DNA of 64,000 nt from positions 1 through 64,000 of the forward strand of contig JAFAIM010000063.1 of the NCBI GenBank assembly GCA_019236735.1, written 5' to 3'. Origin of the DNA: Burkholderiaceae bacterium. GTDB lineage: Bacteria > Pseudomonadota > Gammaproteobacteria > Burkholderiales > Burkholderiaceae_F. The notes under the pieces were generated by a model. That model saw nothing but the letters and a program-made list of their open reading frames with translations. It was not told where the DNA came from and did not search any database. Position numbers and translations under genes: made by a program. This document shows, in pieces, positions 35,150 through 44,448 of this stretch. Position 1 is the first letter of the stretch, and each line of letters opens with the position of its first letter.

Positions 35150-36113
35150 GGTCGTCGCCGATGATCGATGCAATCCGTTCCATCAGCACTCCTTCGAGAC
35201 GGGGTGCAATCTGCGCGGCCATCATGTTCTCTCGGACCTGATCGGCGTTGCGCGCGCCCGTGATCACCGTGCTCACGTTCGGGTTTTTCAGACACCAGGC
35301 GATCGCGAGCTGGCCGACGGTGCACCCAAGCTCACGCGCCACTTCGGCCAATGCCGCCACCTTGGCATTGCGACCTGCGTCGAGCAGGCGCTCCTTCAGG
35401 AACGCGTAGCCCTCGAGCGCGCCACGCGTGCCCGGTGCGATCCCGTCGCGGTACTTGCCGGTGAGCAGGCCCGATGCGAGCGGGCTCCAGGTCGTCAGGC
35501 CCAGACCGATTCGCCTGTACAACGACGCGTACTCCTCCTCGACGCGCCGCCGGCAGAACAGGTTGTATTGGGGCTGCTCGGTGACCGGTTTGTGCAGGTG
35601 GTGGCGGTCCGCGATTTCCCACGCCGCCCCGATCTCGTCAGCGCTCCACTCCGACGTGCCCCAGTACAAAGCTTTGCCGCGCTCGATGATGTCGTGCATT
35701 GCACGAACGGTCTCTTCCAGCGGCGTATCCGGGTCCGCTCGATGGCAGAACGCCAGGTCGACGTAACCGAGGCCCAGACGCTCCAGCGAGCCGTCGATCG
35801 CCCCGAGCAGATATTTGCGGTTCAAGGTGTTGCGTTCGTTGGGCCCGCCGCTGACGCCCCAGAAGAACTTGGTCGAGACGATGTAACTCGCTCGCGGCCA
35901 TCCGAGCTCGCGCAAGGCCGCTCCCATCACCCGTTCGGCCTGGCCACCCGCGTACACCTCAGCGTTGTCGAAGAAATTCACGCCAGCGTCGCGCGCGGCC
36001 GACATGCACTGCACCGCGCCGCGCACGTCCAACTGATTGCTGAACGTGACCCAAGCGCCAAACGAAAGCTCGCTGACTTTCAGTCCGCTCTGGCCCAGTC
36101 GACGATATTGCAT
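35142..36113 (-). CDS. aldo/keto reductase, potassium-channel beta-subunit-like
   Basis: A 323-residue NADPH-dependent oxidoreductase with a TIM-barrel fold. The N terminus [20 protein letters not shown] and the length place it in the Kv-beta/YghZ-like branch. The catalytic tetrad is visible: Asp and Tyr in [14 protein letters not shown], Lys in IVSTKFFWG, and His in LAFCHRADP. The C-terminal nucleotide-binding segment includes [17 protein letters not shown]. The substrate is unknown. It is followed by the overlapping DUF3014 gene. Confidence 0.92.
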   Translation of the reverse strand: MQYRRLGQSGLKVSELSFGAWVTFSNQLDVRGAVQCMSAARDAGVNFFDNAEVYAGGQAERVMGAALRELGWPRASYIVSTKFFWGVSGGPNERNTLNRKYLLGAIDGSLERLGLGYVDLAFCHRADPDTPLEETVRAMHDIIERGKALYWGTSEWSADEIGAAWEIADRHHLHKPVTEQPQYNLFCRRRVEEEYASLYRRIGLGLTTWSPLASGLLTGKYRDGIAPGTRGALEGYAFLKERLLDAGRNAKVAALAEVARELGCTVGQLAIAWCLKNPNVSTVITGARNADQVRENMMAAQIAPRLEGVLMERIASIIGDDHD

Positions 36114-36231
36114 TCTTGCGAGAAAGCTCAGCTTCGAAGAGCGCGCCCCGCCTTCGCGCCTGCCGGCGCGGGCAAACCCGCGGCGATGCGCGCTTGTAGC
36201 GCACTTTCACTCTCGCGGCTAGCCCCAGTTC

Positions 36232-38415
36232 CTATAGCTGCGACAATGCCTCCAACACCTGGCCCGACGTCAGAATCTCCGGCAGCACGCGCGGCCGTCC
36301 GTTCGAGTCGTACAGCACATACAGTGGCACGCCGCTGCGCCCGAAGCGGGCGAGCTCGCGCGCAATCGCATCGTTGCGGTTGGTCCAGTCGGCGCGCAAC
36401 ACCGTCACGCGCCGCTGCGCGAGCGCGGCAGCGACGCTCTCGGAGCGCAATACGAAACGCTCGTTGGCTTGGCAGGTGACGCACCAGGCAGCGGTGAAGT
36501 CGACCAGAACCGGACCGCGCGCAAGCGCGCGGTCCAGCTCGGCGGGCGACCACTGGCTCCACGCGTCCGACTTCACCGTGGTTGCGCGCGCCTGCGGCAG
36601 CACGGGGTGGTGTGTTGCGCCGACCAGGGTCAGCGCAGCCAGCACTGCAGCCGCAATTCCGAGCCAGCCGAAGCCGCGCGCGCCGCGCTGCGCTTGGCCG
36701 GCCGCCCACGCCGCCAGACCCAGTGCCACTAGTGCCGCCAGAACCAGTGCCAGCGCGTCGGTACCGATCTGTTGCGCGAGCACCCACAGAAGCCACACGC
36801 AGGTGACGAACATCGGGAACGCCATGATCTGGCGCAGATGCTGCATCCAGGCACCCGGACGCGGCAATCGCTGCAGCAGCGGCGGCGAAAGCGTCAGACC
36901 CAGGTAGGGCGTTGCCACGCCGGCTCCGAGGGCCGCAAACACGGACAGCGCGACCGGCGCGGGCTGCGTCGCCGCATAGCCGAGCGCGGCGCCCATGAAC
37001 GGAGCGGTGCAGGGCGACGCAATCAGCGCGGCAAGCACGCCGGTTGCGAAACTGCCGCGCAGATGGTGATCATCGAGGCCGCGCATGGCGGTCGAGTTCA
37101 GAAACGCAGTGCCGAGCGAAACTTCGAAAGCGCCGAGTAGATTCAAGCCGATGCCGAAGAACAGCGCGGTCAACAGCGCGACTACGAGCGGCGCCTGCAG
37201 CTGGAAGCCCCACCCGAGTTGCGCACCTCCAGCGCGCAGCGCGACCAGCGCGCATGCCAGCAGTAAGAAGCTCGCAATCGTGCCCGCGGCGAAAGCGAAC
37301 CCATGCGCTGCGAGTGACGGGTCGCCGCGGTGGCGGTGCTGGATCAGCGCGAGCAGCTTCAGCGACAGCACCGGGAACACGCACGGCATCAGGTTCAGGA
37401 TTACGCCACCGACGAACGCGCCCACCAGCGCGATCAGCCAGGACATCGAAGCGCCCGCCGCAGCTGCCGCTTGTTTACTTTGATCTTCGTCGCGTACTGC
37501 GGGTTGCGGCTGCGGTGACTGCGCCGGAATCACTCCCGCTGCCAGCGGCACATCGATCACTCCGGCCCAGCCGGGGCTGGCGGTGGCGCTGTCTCCGACT
37601 CCCGGGCCGCCGTTCGCAACGAGAACTCCACGCAGCGCCCTGAAGTCGGCCGCGACCGGTTGTGCCGCCTGCAAATCGAGCGTTGCCAGCGCCGAGGCGA
37701 GCCGGAACGACTGCGGGGCAGCGGGCTGAATTCGCAGGGGTTCAAGCGGGAAAAATTGCACGCGATCGAGCGGCCGATCGGGTGCGAACTGCAGCCGAAT
37801 GCGACTCCCGTCCAGGGTCGCGCGCGCTTGCGCAAGAGTCAGTGGCTGCGGAATCTTCGAGGCGGTTGCCGCGAACTCCTGCTCGAATTTTGCGGGCGTG
37901 GCGCGGGCCTGCACCGCTACTGGCAGCTCGAGCGTCAGATCGGCACCCTCCGGTATGCAGACGTCCTTGCACACCAGCCAGTCGGCATGCGCGGCCAGAC
38001 GGACCCGGCTGCCCGGCAAGGCCGTCGGTGGCACGGCGATGTCCACCGGCAACAAAACGGTGCCCTCGTACCCGTAGTTCGCCAAATCGCCGACCCGCAG
38101 TAGCTGCGGCACCGGCCATTGCACCGGCCCGGCTTGGAAGCCCTGCGGCAGCTTCCAGCTAAGGCGCGTCGGCAGACCGGCGTCACCGGGAACGATCCAA
38201 TAGGTATGCCAAAGCGGCTGATGCACCAGTCGTAGGGCTACACGGGAAGTGCGCCCGGCGACGAGCGAGTCGTATTCAGAAACGAGGGACGCAACAACAT
38301 GCTCGGAGGGCATTTGCTCCGCCGCAGCAGCAGCCGTTCCGCTCGCGGCGATCGCGAACAGCACCGGCAGGCCATCCCGGAGCCAGTCCGCGGTGTGCCG
38401 AAAAGTGCGCCTCAT
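36232..38415 (-). CDS. DsbD-family thiol:disulfide interchange protein
   Basis: A 727-residue protein that carries electrons from cytoplasmic thioredoxin to the periplasm. After a signal peptide comes an N-terminal disulfide-corrector-like domain (about residues 35-150, with CKDVCIPEGADLTLELP). The central membrane domain of about eight helices holds the redox cysteines in NLMPCVFPVLSLK and ASPCTAPFMG. A C-terminal thioredoxin-like domain has WCVTCQANE. The ATG at 38415 begins the signal peptide; an in-frame ATG at 38466 would add 17 basic residues, and neither has a clear ribosome-binding site. Confidence 0.9.
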   Translation of the reverse strand: MRRTFRHTADWLRDGLPVLFAIAASGTAAAAAEQMPSEHVVASLVSEYDSLVAGRTSRVALRLVHQPLWHTYWIVPGDAGLPTRLSWKLPQGFQAGPVQWPVPQLLRVGDLANYGYEGTVLLPVDIAVPPTALPGSRVRLAAHADWLVCKDVCIPEGADLTLELPVAVQARATPAKFEQEFAATASKIPQPLTLAQARATLDGSRIRLQFAPDRPLDRVQFFPLEPLRIQPAAPQSFRLASALATLDLQAAQPVAADFRALRGVLVANGGPGVGDSATASPGWAGVIDVPLAAGVIPAQSPQPQPAVRDEDQSKQAAAAAGASMSWLIALVGAFVGGVILNLMPCVFPVLSLKLLALIQHRHRGDPSLAAHGFAFAAGTIASFLLLACALVALRAGGAQLGWGFQLQAPLVVALLTALFFGIGLNLLGAFEVSLGTAFLNSTAMRGLDDHHLRGSFATGVLAALIASPCTAPFMGAALGYAATQPAPVALSVFAALGAGVATPYLGLTLSPPLLQRLPRPGAWMQHLRQIMAFPMFVTCVWLLWVLAQQIGTDALALVLAALVALGLAAWAAGQAQRGARGFGWLGIAAAVLAALTLVGATHHPVLPQARATTVKSDAWSQWSPAELDRALARGPVLVDFTAAWCVTCQANERFVLRSESVAAALAQRRVTVLRADWTNRNDAIARELARFGRSGVPLYVLYDSNGRPRVLPEILTSGQVLEALSQL

Positions 38416-38675
38416 GGGCAGGGTCGCACGGGAATGCTCCGGCCTGCGCCGGGTCGTGGGTTTCATTCAAGAGGAAACAAGCAAGCGTGCCGGTTCGATT
38501 GGACCTGCCCGCCTCGTTCAGGTTGCAGCGACGAGGCATGTTACCGCCGGCCGACGCTGGCCCCGCCAACCGCCCCGGTCGGTTTCGAAAAGGGCCCCAT
38601 TGTCCTGTCTTCACGAGCCTTTTCCGGGCGATCTTCAGCTTAAGACATGCACTGGCAGTGACGATTCTCAAACCA

Positions 38676-38717
38676 TTGGTCCGCCTGCGGACCGACGACT
38701 TGGCGCAGTTGGTCCGC
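38676..38717. promoter_or_regulatory. repeated operator-like sites upstream of the OmpR-type regulator
   Basis: TTGGTCCGC occurs at 38676-38684 and again at 38709-38717, 33 bp apart, about three helical turns. The first copy is part of an inverted repeat, ggtccgc/gcggacc with a 2-nt spacer (38678-38693). The sites end about 40 nt before the start codon of the response regulator. OmpR/PhoB regulators usually bind direct repeats, so autoregulation is a reasonable inference. The remaining 340-nt gap between dsbD and this gene shows a small inverted repeat (cact/agtg near 38651) and nothing else clear. Confidence 0.45.
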
Positions 38718-38755
38718 GCTTAGACTAACCTTTAGCTGGGAAAAGGAATTTGACC

Positions 38756-39424
38756 GTGCGTATCCTGATGGTAGAGGACGATGCCGCACTAGGTTCGTCC
38801 ACGACACGCGGCCTGGAACTGGAAGGATTCACGGTCGATTGGCGAATCGATAGCAATGGGGCCGAGGCGGCGATGGTGTCCCAGCGATTCGACGCGATCG
38901 TTCTGGATCTCGGGCTTCCTGGAACTTCCGGCGAGGAGCTGCTTCGCGACTGGCGGAGGACGGGTAATCTGACCCCAGTACTTGTTCTGACGGCCCGCGG
39001 GTTCATATTGGACCGCGTGCGCGTGTTGAACCTGGGCGCTGATGACTATCTGGTCAAGCCATTCGATCTGCTCGAGCTGAGTGCTCGTCTGCGCGCGCTG
39101 TACCGGCGTCAGACCAGCCAGAACAATGTCAACCTGGAGTTCGGCGCGCTGCTACTTTCGCACCACGAACACACCGCGGTGTTCAACGGCAGCCGGGTCG
39201 ACCTGACCAAACGCGAACACCGAATCCTGGAAACCTTCCTGCGCAATCGCGACCGCGTGCTCAGCCGCCGACAGCTCGAGGATGCCCTGTATGGATGGGG
39301 AGAAGTGGTCGAGAGCAACGCGATCGAAGTGCATATTCACAACCTGCGCCGCAAGCTGTCGCGGTCGCTGATCCAGACCGTTCGTGGTGCCGGCTACCGC
39401 TTGAACCAGGACGTCAATGCCTGA
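38756..39424 (+). CDS. OmpR/PhoB-type response regulator
   Basis: A 222-residue two-component regulator. The receiver domain has ILMVEDDAALG, the phosphoacceptor in AIVLDLGLPGTSG, the switch threonine in LVLTARG and the lysine in YLVKPFD. The winged-helix DNA-binding domain (about residues 125-220) includes LTKREHRILETFLRN, LSRRQLEDALYGW and SNAIEVHIHNLRRKL, close to QseB/TctD-type proteins. The GTG at 38756 is chosen because AAAGGA ends 8 nt before it; an in-frame TTG at 38750 is too close to that site. The kinase gene overlaps its stop. Confidence 0.92.
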   Translation: MRILMVEDDAALGSSTTRGLELEGFTVDWRIDSNGAEAAMVSQRFDAIVLDLGLPGTSGEELLRDWRRTGNLTPVLVLTARGFILDRVRVLNLGADDYLVKPFDLLELSARLRALYRRQTSQNNVNLEFGALLLSHHEHTAVFNGSRVDLTKREHRILETFLRNRDRVLSRRQLEDALYGWGEVVESNAIEVHIHNLRRKLSRSLIQTVRGAGYRLNQDVNA

Positions 39425-40517
39425 GCCTGGCGCGGCGACCGCGAAACACGCCTGGTCGCTGCGCCGCAGGCTGCTGCTGCTGACCGCTCTGGTGACGCTT
39501 GCCGCCTGGCTCTCCGGCGGCGCGGCTGCGTTTTTCATCGCGCAAGAGCTGCGCAAGGTGTCACCGCTCGCCGCCCTAATTGGCCTATTCGGTTTGTTCC
39601 TGTCGCTCACGGCGCTGCTTGCGGTCAGCGCCTGGATGATCAATCGCGCAACGCTTTCGCTTCGCGATTCCGCTCACCAGCTCACCGAGCGTTCCCCGGA
39701 CGACTTGCGCCCGATCGAGGTGGCGAGCCCGCCGCGTGAGGTGCGGCCGCTGCTGGACCAAATCAACGCTCTGTTCCTGCGCTTTGCGCAAGCGCTTGAA
39801 CGCGAGCGGCGCTTCACGTTCTCCGCCGCGCACGAGCTGCGCACGCCGCTGGCGGCGGTCAAAGTGCACGCCCAGGTGGCGCAGCTGACCCGCACCGCTA
39901 GCGAGCGCCGAGAAGCGCTGGAGAAGCTTTTGCTCTCGATCGACCGCGCCTCGCACATGGTCGACCAGTTGCTGACGCTGTCGCGAGTGGAAGGAATGGT
40001 CGCTCTGCGCGAGGCTGCGGCACGGCTGCGCCTGGACGTCATTGCTGCGCACGTGATCGAGGATGTCCGTCCGCTGCTGGCGCGACGCGGGCAGCGGATC
40101 GACGCCCACCTGGCTCCGTGCGAGATCGAAGGAATGGAATTCGGGGTCGCATCGCTATTGCGCAACCTCGTCGACAACTCGATGCGCTACGCCCCCGATG
40201 GCAGTCCGATCCGGGTGACGGTGCGACCGGAGGGCGAGCAAGCGGTCGCGATCGTCGAGGACGCGGGGCCTGGCATTCCCAAGGAAGAGCGGGCGAGGGT
40301 CTTCGAGCGCTTCTATCGCCTGTACAGCGACGAGGACGGGTGCGGGATCGGCTTGTCGATCGTGCGAACCGTTGCGCAGGTGCATCGTGCAGGGGTTGAC
40401 ATGGACCAATCCGACCTTGGAGGGCTCTGTGTCAAGGTCGCTTTCCCGCAGCACGGCCACGCGCCGATTACCCAGATACCCGCGGATGGGGATTCCCGCC
40501 CTCGAGCTCCGGGCTGA
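39417..40517 (+). CDS. QseC/TctE-like sensor histidine kinase
   Basis: A 366-residue kinase without a large periplasmic domain. Two membrane helices lie at residues 18-43 and 52-73, followed by a linker, a HisKA domain with the phosphoacceptor in FSAAHELRTPLAAVKVHAQV, and a HATPase with the N box LLRNLVDNSMRYA and G boxes VEDAGPGIPK and GCGIGLSIV. It overlaps the response regulator by 8 nt, so the pair is coupled. With so little exposed sequence it may sense a membrane or cytoplasmic signal. It ends about 200 nt before the secretion-like operon. Confidence 0.92.
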   Translation: MPEPGAATAKHAWSLRRRLLLLTALVTLAAWLSGGAAAFFIAQELRKVSPLAALIGLFGLFLSLTALLAVSAWMINRATLSLRDSAHQLTERSPDDLRPIEVASPPREVRPLLDQINALFLRFAQALERERRFTFSAAHELRTPLAAVKVHAQVAQLTRTASERREALEKLLLSIDRASHMVDQLLTLSRVEGMVALREAAARLRLDVIAAHVIEDVRPLLARRGQRIDAHLAPCEIEGMEFGVASLLRNLVDNSMRYAPDGSPIRVTVRPEGEQAVAIVEDAGPGIPKEERARVFERFYRLYSDEDGCGIGLSIVRTVAQVHRAGVDMDQSDLGGLCVKVAFPQHGHAPITQIPADGDSRPRAPG

Positions 40518-40605
40518 CTGATCCCTCGAGAAAATATTTCCCGGAAGCTTGCTAAGGGAACAACGCTAGGCTAATCTGCTCACCCGGGCGTTATGCCAAA
40601 GAAGC

Positions 40606-40629
40606 GGGATGGGTAGATACGCTCATCCC
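40606..40629 (+). terminator. weak hairpin between the two-component pair and gspG
   Basis: GGGATG and CATCCC form a 6-bp stem, extended inward by wobble pairs, in the 199-nt gap between the kinase gene and gspG; the downstream bases are tcattt, a poor T-run. It could be a weak transcript end or part of the gspG leader. Confidence 0.3.
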
Positions 40630-40716
40630 TCATTTCTGACAATCGCGTCCGGAACGTCTGAGCGGTAACTCTTACCGGCGCGCATCCGCAGTGCAAACCG
40701 GATCGGGGAGAACTCG

Positions 40717-41271
40717 GTGGCTGCATTATTCACCCCTGCGCTTTCGCACCGCGCGACTTCGTCATCGTTTTGCACCAGCGCGCGTTCGACTCTGAGGCCG
40801 CTCGCGGTGCGAATCGCACACACGCGTACGCCGCCCCGCTTTCGCGGCAAGGGCTTCACGCTGATCGAGTTGCTCGTCGTCGTCGTCATCATCGGTTTGC
40901 TGGCCGGGCTGGTTGCTCCGCGCTACTTCGGCCAGATCGGAAAATCGAACACGAACATCGCGCGCGCGCAAATCGAGCAATTCGGAAAAGGACTCGACGC
41001 GTACCGCCTTGATGTGGGGAGCTATCCCACCACCGAGCAGGGATTGGCGGCGCTATTCACGAAGCCCGACGGCGCGGTCGGTTGGAACGGTCCCTATCTT
41101 CAGAAGCAGCTGCCCGCCGACCCATGGGGGCGGCCGTATTTGTACAAGTCGCCGGGAGAGCACGGTGACTACGACCTGTATTCGTACGGCTCCGACGGCC
41201 AGCCCGGCGGCACCGGCGAAGCGCAGGACGTGAACTCCTGGGAAACGACTGCCGTCGTCAAGACGCAGTAA
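40717..41271 (+). CDS. gspG: major pseudopilin GspG
   Basis: A 184-residue type II secretion major pseudopilin. The prepilin peptidase site is GKGFTLIELLVVVVIIGLLA; cleavage after Gly leaves a protein of the usual size. The family C-terminal half is clear: YRLDVGSYPTTEQGLAALFT, LPADPWGRPYLYKSPG and DLYSYGSDGQPGGTGE. The GTG at 40717 has GGGGAG 6 nt upstream but gives an unusually long leader of about 44 residues; a GTG at 40807 would give a more usual leader of 14 residues, so the start is uncertain. It opens the operon that runs to 51763. Confidence 0.92.
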   Translation: MAALFTPALSHRATSSSFCTSARSTLRPLAVRIAHTRTPPRFRGKGFTLIELLVVVVIIGLLAGLVAPRYFGQIGKSNTNIARAQIEQFGKGLDAYRLDVGSYPTTEQGLAALFTKPDGAVGWNGPYLQKQLPADPWGRPYLYKSPGEHGDYDLYSYGSDGQPGGTGEAQDVNSWETTAVVKTQ

Positions 41272-41297
41272 TTGCGGCACGCATATACGCAACGGCG

Positions 41298-42503
41298 ATG
41301 GACGGCACTTTATTCCTGTTCGAGGTCGTCGCTGTCGCGCCCAACGGCGCGCTGCTCACCGAGCGGCTGAGGGCCTCGGATGCGGAAAAGGCGAGCGCGC
41401 AACTGCGGCTGCGCGGGCTGCGTGTGCTGTCGTGCCGCGAAGTGCGCAGTTCGTCCGGTTTTCAGGTGCTGCGGCGCCGGCGCCTGGATATCGCTCTGTT
41501 CACCGACGAGCTGGCCGCGCTGCTCGATGCCGGACTCGGAATGGTGGATACGCTGCGCACGCTCTCGCAGAAGGAGCGCGACTCGAGCGGGCGCCAGGCG
41601 CTCGAAGCCGTGACGCGCGATGTGATCGAGGGCCAGCCGCTGTCGGCCGCGCTGGCGAACCGCGGGGACCTGTTCCCGACGCTGCTGGTGGCGTCGGTGT
41701 CGGCGAGCGAGCAGACCGGCGATCTGGTGTCGGCGCTGCGCCGCTTCAGCACGCATCTGGAATCGATGCGGATGCTGCGCGGCAAGCTCGTTGGCGCAGC
41801 GATCTACCCGGCGCTGCTGCTGGCGGTCGGATCGCTGGTCGTGATTTTCCTGCTTGGCGTGGTCGTTCCACGCTTCGCGGTGTTGCTCGAAGGGGCGAGC
41901 AAAAAGCTCCCTCTCGCTTCCCAGATGCTGCTGGGATGGGGCAAAACGGTGGCTGCATATCCTGCGCTCTTCCTTGGAGGCTTTGCCGCGTTTGTCGCGC
42001 TGATCGGGTTCGGATTTTTGCGCGCCGCCCGCAGCGGCTGGCAGATTCCGGGGCTGCAGCGGGCGTGGCTGATCGGGCCTCTGGTGCGCCAATTCCGGCA
42101 CGCCCAGTTTTATCGAACCAGCAGCATGCTGGTGCAGGGTGGAATCCCCGTGCTACGCGCATTCGATATGAGCCGCCGCCTGCTGGCCGAGGAAGATCAG
42201 CTTGCGCTGGACGGTGCGCGCAGGCAGATCGCCGAAGGCCGACCGATCGGCCCGGCCCTGGCGCAGGCACAGATCGCCGACACGATGGCGTTGCGGATGC
42301 TGGAGGTGGCGCAGCGCACCGGGCGCCTGGCCGACGTGCTGGCGCGGATCGCTTCGTTCCAGGAGGCGGCGCTGAGCCGCGCGATCGACCTTACCGCGCG
42401 GCTGGTGGAGCCGGCGCTGATGATCTTCATCGGGCTGGTGATCGGCGGGATCGTGGTGCTGATGTACATGCCGATCTTCGACCTGGCAACGAGCTTGCAA
42501 TGA
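41298..42503 (+). CDS. inner-membrane platform protein GspF/PilC family
   Basis: A 401-residue polytopic protein with two T2SSF repeats. The first holds LDIALFTDELAALLDAGLGM and VSASEQTGDLVSALRRFSTH; the second holds HAQFYRTSSMLVQGGIPVLR and LEVAQRTGRLADVLARIASF. Three membrane helices are visible, including YPALLLAVGSLVVIFLLGVV and MIFIGLVIGGIVVLMYMPIF at the end. It anchors the assembly ATPase and the pseudopilus base. It starts 26 nt after gspG. Confidence 0.92.
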   Translation: MDGTLFLFEVVAVAPNGALLTERLRASDAEKASAQLRLRGLRVLSCREVRSSSGFQVLRRRRLDIALFTDELAALLDAGLGMVDTLRTLSQKERDSSGRQALEAVTRDVIEGQPLSAALANRGDLFPTLLVASVSASEQTGDLVSALRRFSTHLESMRMLRGKLVGAAIYPALLLAVGSLVVIFLLGVVVPRFAVLLEGASKKLPLASQMLLGWGKTVAAYPALFLGGFAAFVALIGFGFLRAARSGWQIPGLQRAWLIGPLVRQFRHAQFYRTSSMLVQGGIPVLRAFDMSRRLLAEEDQLALDGARRQIAEGRPIGPALAQAQIADTMALRMLEVAQRTGRLADVLARIASFQEAALSRAIDLTARLVEPALMIFIGLVIGGIVVLMYMPIFDLATSLQ

Positions 42504-42576
42504 GCGAAGGACGAAACCCGCGGATGGCGGATGAACTGCTTGCAACAGCGATGCTTGTGAAGGCCGCGGGGGGCGA

Positions 42577-42641
42577 AGGCGGGGTTTCGCAAAGCGAAGC
42601 TTTGCGCCGCCGCAGCCGGCGCGCCTTGCAAGGCGCGCCGT
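42577..42641. repeat. second copy of the 65-nt double-hairpin repeat, in the gspF-gspE gap
   Basis: This copy matches 31792-31856 at 60 of 65 positions. Its hairpins are gcaaagc/gctttgc with a 3-nt loop and a perfect 22-bp palindrome, ggcgcgcc-ttgcaa-ggcgcgcc. It fills part of the 250-nt gap between gspF and gspE, which is the largest gap in an otherwise tightly packed operon. No protein gene is evident in the gap. Confidence 0.75.
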
Positions 42642-42753
42642 GGAGGCCGAGAGGGGGGTCGCAGACCACCCTCGAAGCCGATCCTCCTGCTTTTCGGTGC
42701 CGAAGCCGCCACGGTTGGCAACAGGCAACGTACCTCGAAGCTGAGATTTGCGC

Positions 42754-44448
42754 ATGAACGCGCCCGCCAGCCTGAACAACGTGCTCAGCGACGACCTGGT
42801 GCGGCGGGCGCTTGACCAGGCCGGAACGCGCCGTCCGGTGGAAGCGCTGTCGGAGGCGATCGGTCTGGCCGGCCCGCAGTTCGTCGCCACCGCCGCCGCC
42901 TATTTCGGTTTGAAGCCGATGGGGTTGACGGACTTGCGCGCCTGCACGCCGGATTTCGAGGCGATCTCGTTCCTGGAGTGCAACCAGCGGCTGACGATCG
43001 CGCTCACCACGGCCGATCAGCGCACGTTGGTGGTCCTGACCGATCCGCTCGATACCCGCACGCGCGGATGGGCCGCCGAGCGGATGCGCCAACGCCGCCG
43101 CAACAAGCTCGGTTGGGGTCTGACGTCGACCGAGGATCTGCGAGCGTTTCTTGCGCAGGCCGAGCGTTCGATGCGCGCGATGGATGCGGTCGAGTCGGTC
43201 ACGGCGGGTCCGAGGGCGAACGATTCGCAGGCAGTTTCGGTCGCGCTCGCCGATATCAGCGCCTCGAGCAGCCCGATCGTCCGGCTAGTCGATTCGACGA
43301 TCCACGACGCGCTCAAGGCGCTGGCGAGCGACATCCACTTCGAGACGCACCAGGGCGGGTTGACGATCAAGTACCGCGTCGACGGCGTGCTCGAGGTTGT
43401 CAAGCGCGTCGACGGGCTGGAGGCTGCCCACCATGTTTTGTCGCGCATCAAAGTGTTGGCGGAGCTGGATATCGCCGAACGGCGCGTGCCGCAGGACGGC
43501 CGCATCAAGGTGTCGGTGGGTGAACGCGAAATCGACTTGCGCGTGTCGGTCATGCCGAACATCTTCGGCGAGGACGCGGTGCTGCGGATCCTCGACCGCA
43601 ACAACCTCGGCGGCGAGTCGCGTCAGATCAAGCTGGACAACCTCGGCTTCGAGCCGGCCGTGCTGGACTTCATCCGGCGCCTTTCATCGCTGCCGCATGG
43701 CCTGCTGTTGGTGACGGGGCCGACCGGGAGCGGAAAGACGACGACACTGTACGCGGCGCTCGCCGAGATCAACACCGGGCTGGACAAAATCATCACGATC
43801 GAAGACCCGGTCGAATATCAGGTGCAGGGTGTGCTGCAGATCCCCGTCAACGAGAAAAAGGGGCTCACTTTCGCGCGCGGCCTGCGCTCGATCCTGCGTC
43901 ACGACCCGGACAAGATCATGGTAGGTGAGATTCGGGACCCGGAGACCGCGCAGATCGCGGTGCAGGCCGCCCTCACCGGTCACCAGGTGTTCACCACCGT
44001 CCACGCCAACAACGTGTTCGACGTGATGGGCCGCTTCACCAACATGGGCGTGGACAGCTACAGCTTCATGTCGGCGCTCAACGGCATCCTGGCGCAGCGG
44101 CTGGTGCGGTTGAACTGCCCGCGTTGCGCCACGCCCTATCGGCCCCCTGCCGAGTTGCTGGCGCGCTCCGGCGTCGACAAGCGCGCCGCCTATACCGCGC
44201 GCTTCCGGCGCGGGCTCGGATGCACACACTGCCGCGGCACCGGATACAAGGGGCGCCGCGCGATCGCCGAGACGCTGGGAATGAGCGACCGGATGCGCGA
44301 CCTGCTCGGCGCGCGCGCACCGATCTCGCAGATCAAGGCCGAAGCACGTGAAACGGGGTTCGTGGGATTGCGCGAAGCCGCGCTGAACGCGGCGATGAGC
44401 GGCGACACCACGCTAGAGGAGATCAATCGTGCCACCCCCGTCGAATAG
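42754..44448 (+). CDS. GspE/PilB-type assembly ATPase
   Basis: A 564-residue secretion ATPase. The N-terminal domain (about residues 1-140) begins NNVLSDDLVRRALDQAG, followed by the core with KALASDIHFETHQGGLTIKY, Walker A LVTGPTGSGKTTTLYAALAE, the Asp box ITIEDPVEYQV and Walker B DKIMVGEIRDPETAQIAVQ. A zinc-binding four-cysteine element (CPRCATPYR and CTHCRGTGYKG) lies near residue 460, as in GspE. The ATG at 42754 is used; a TTG two codons earlier is possible. It overlaps the next gene by 20 nt. Confidence 0.94.
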   Translation: MNAPASLNNVLSDDLVRRALDQAGTRRPVEALSEAIGLAGPQFVATAAAYFGLKPMGLTDLRACTPDFEAISFLECNQRLTIALTTADQRTLVVLTDPLDTRTRGWAAERMRQRRRNKLGWGLTSTEDLRAFLAQAERSMRAMDAVESVTAGPRANDSQAVSVALADISASSSPIVRLVDSTIHDALKALASDIHFETHQGGLTIKYRVDGVLEVVKRVDGLEAAHHVLSRIKVLAELDIAERRVPQDGRIKVSVGEREIDLRVSVMPNIFGEDAVLRILDRNNLGGESRQIKLDNLGFEPAVLDFIRRLSSLPHGLLLVTGPTGSGKTTTLYAALAEINTGLDKIITIEDPVEYQVQGVLQIPVNEKKGLTFARGLRSILRHDPDKIMVGEIRDPETAQIAVQAALTGHQVFTTVHANNVFDVMGRFTNMGVDSYSFMSALNGILAQRLVRLNCPRCATPYRPPAELLARSGVDKRAAYTARFRRGLGCTHCRGTGYKGRRAIAETLGMSDRMRDLLGARAPISQIKAEARETGFVGLREAALNAAMSGDTTLEEINRATPVE

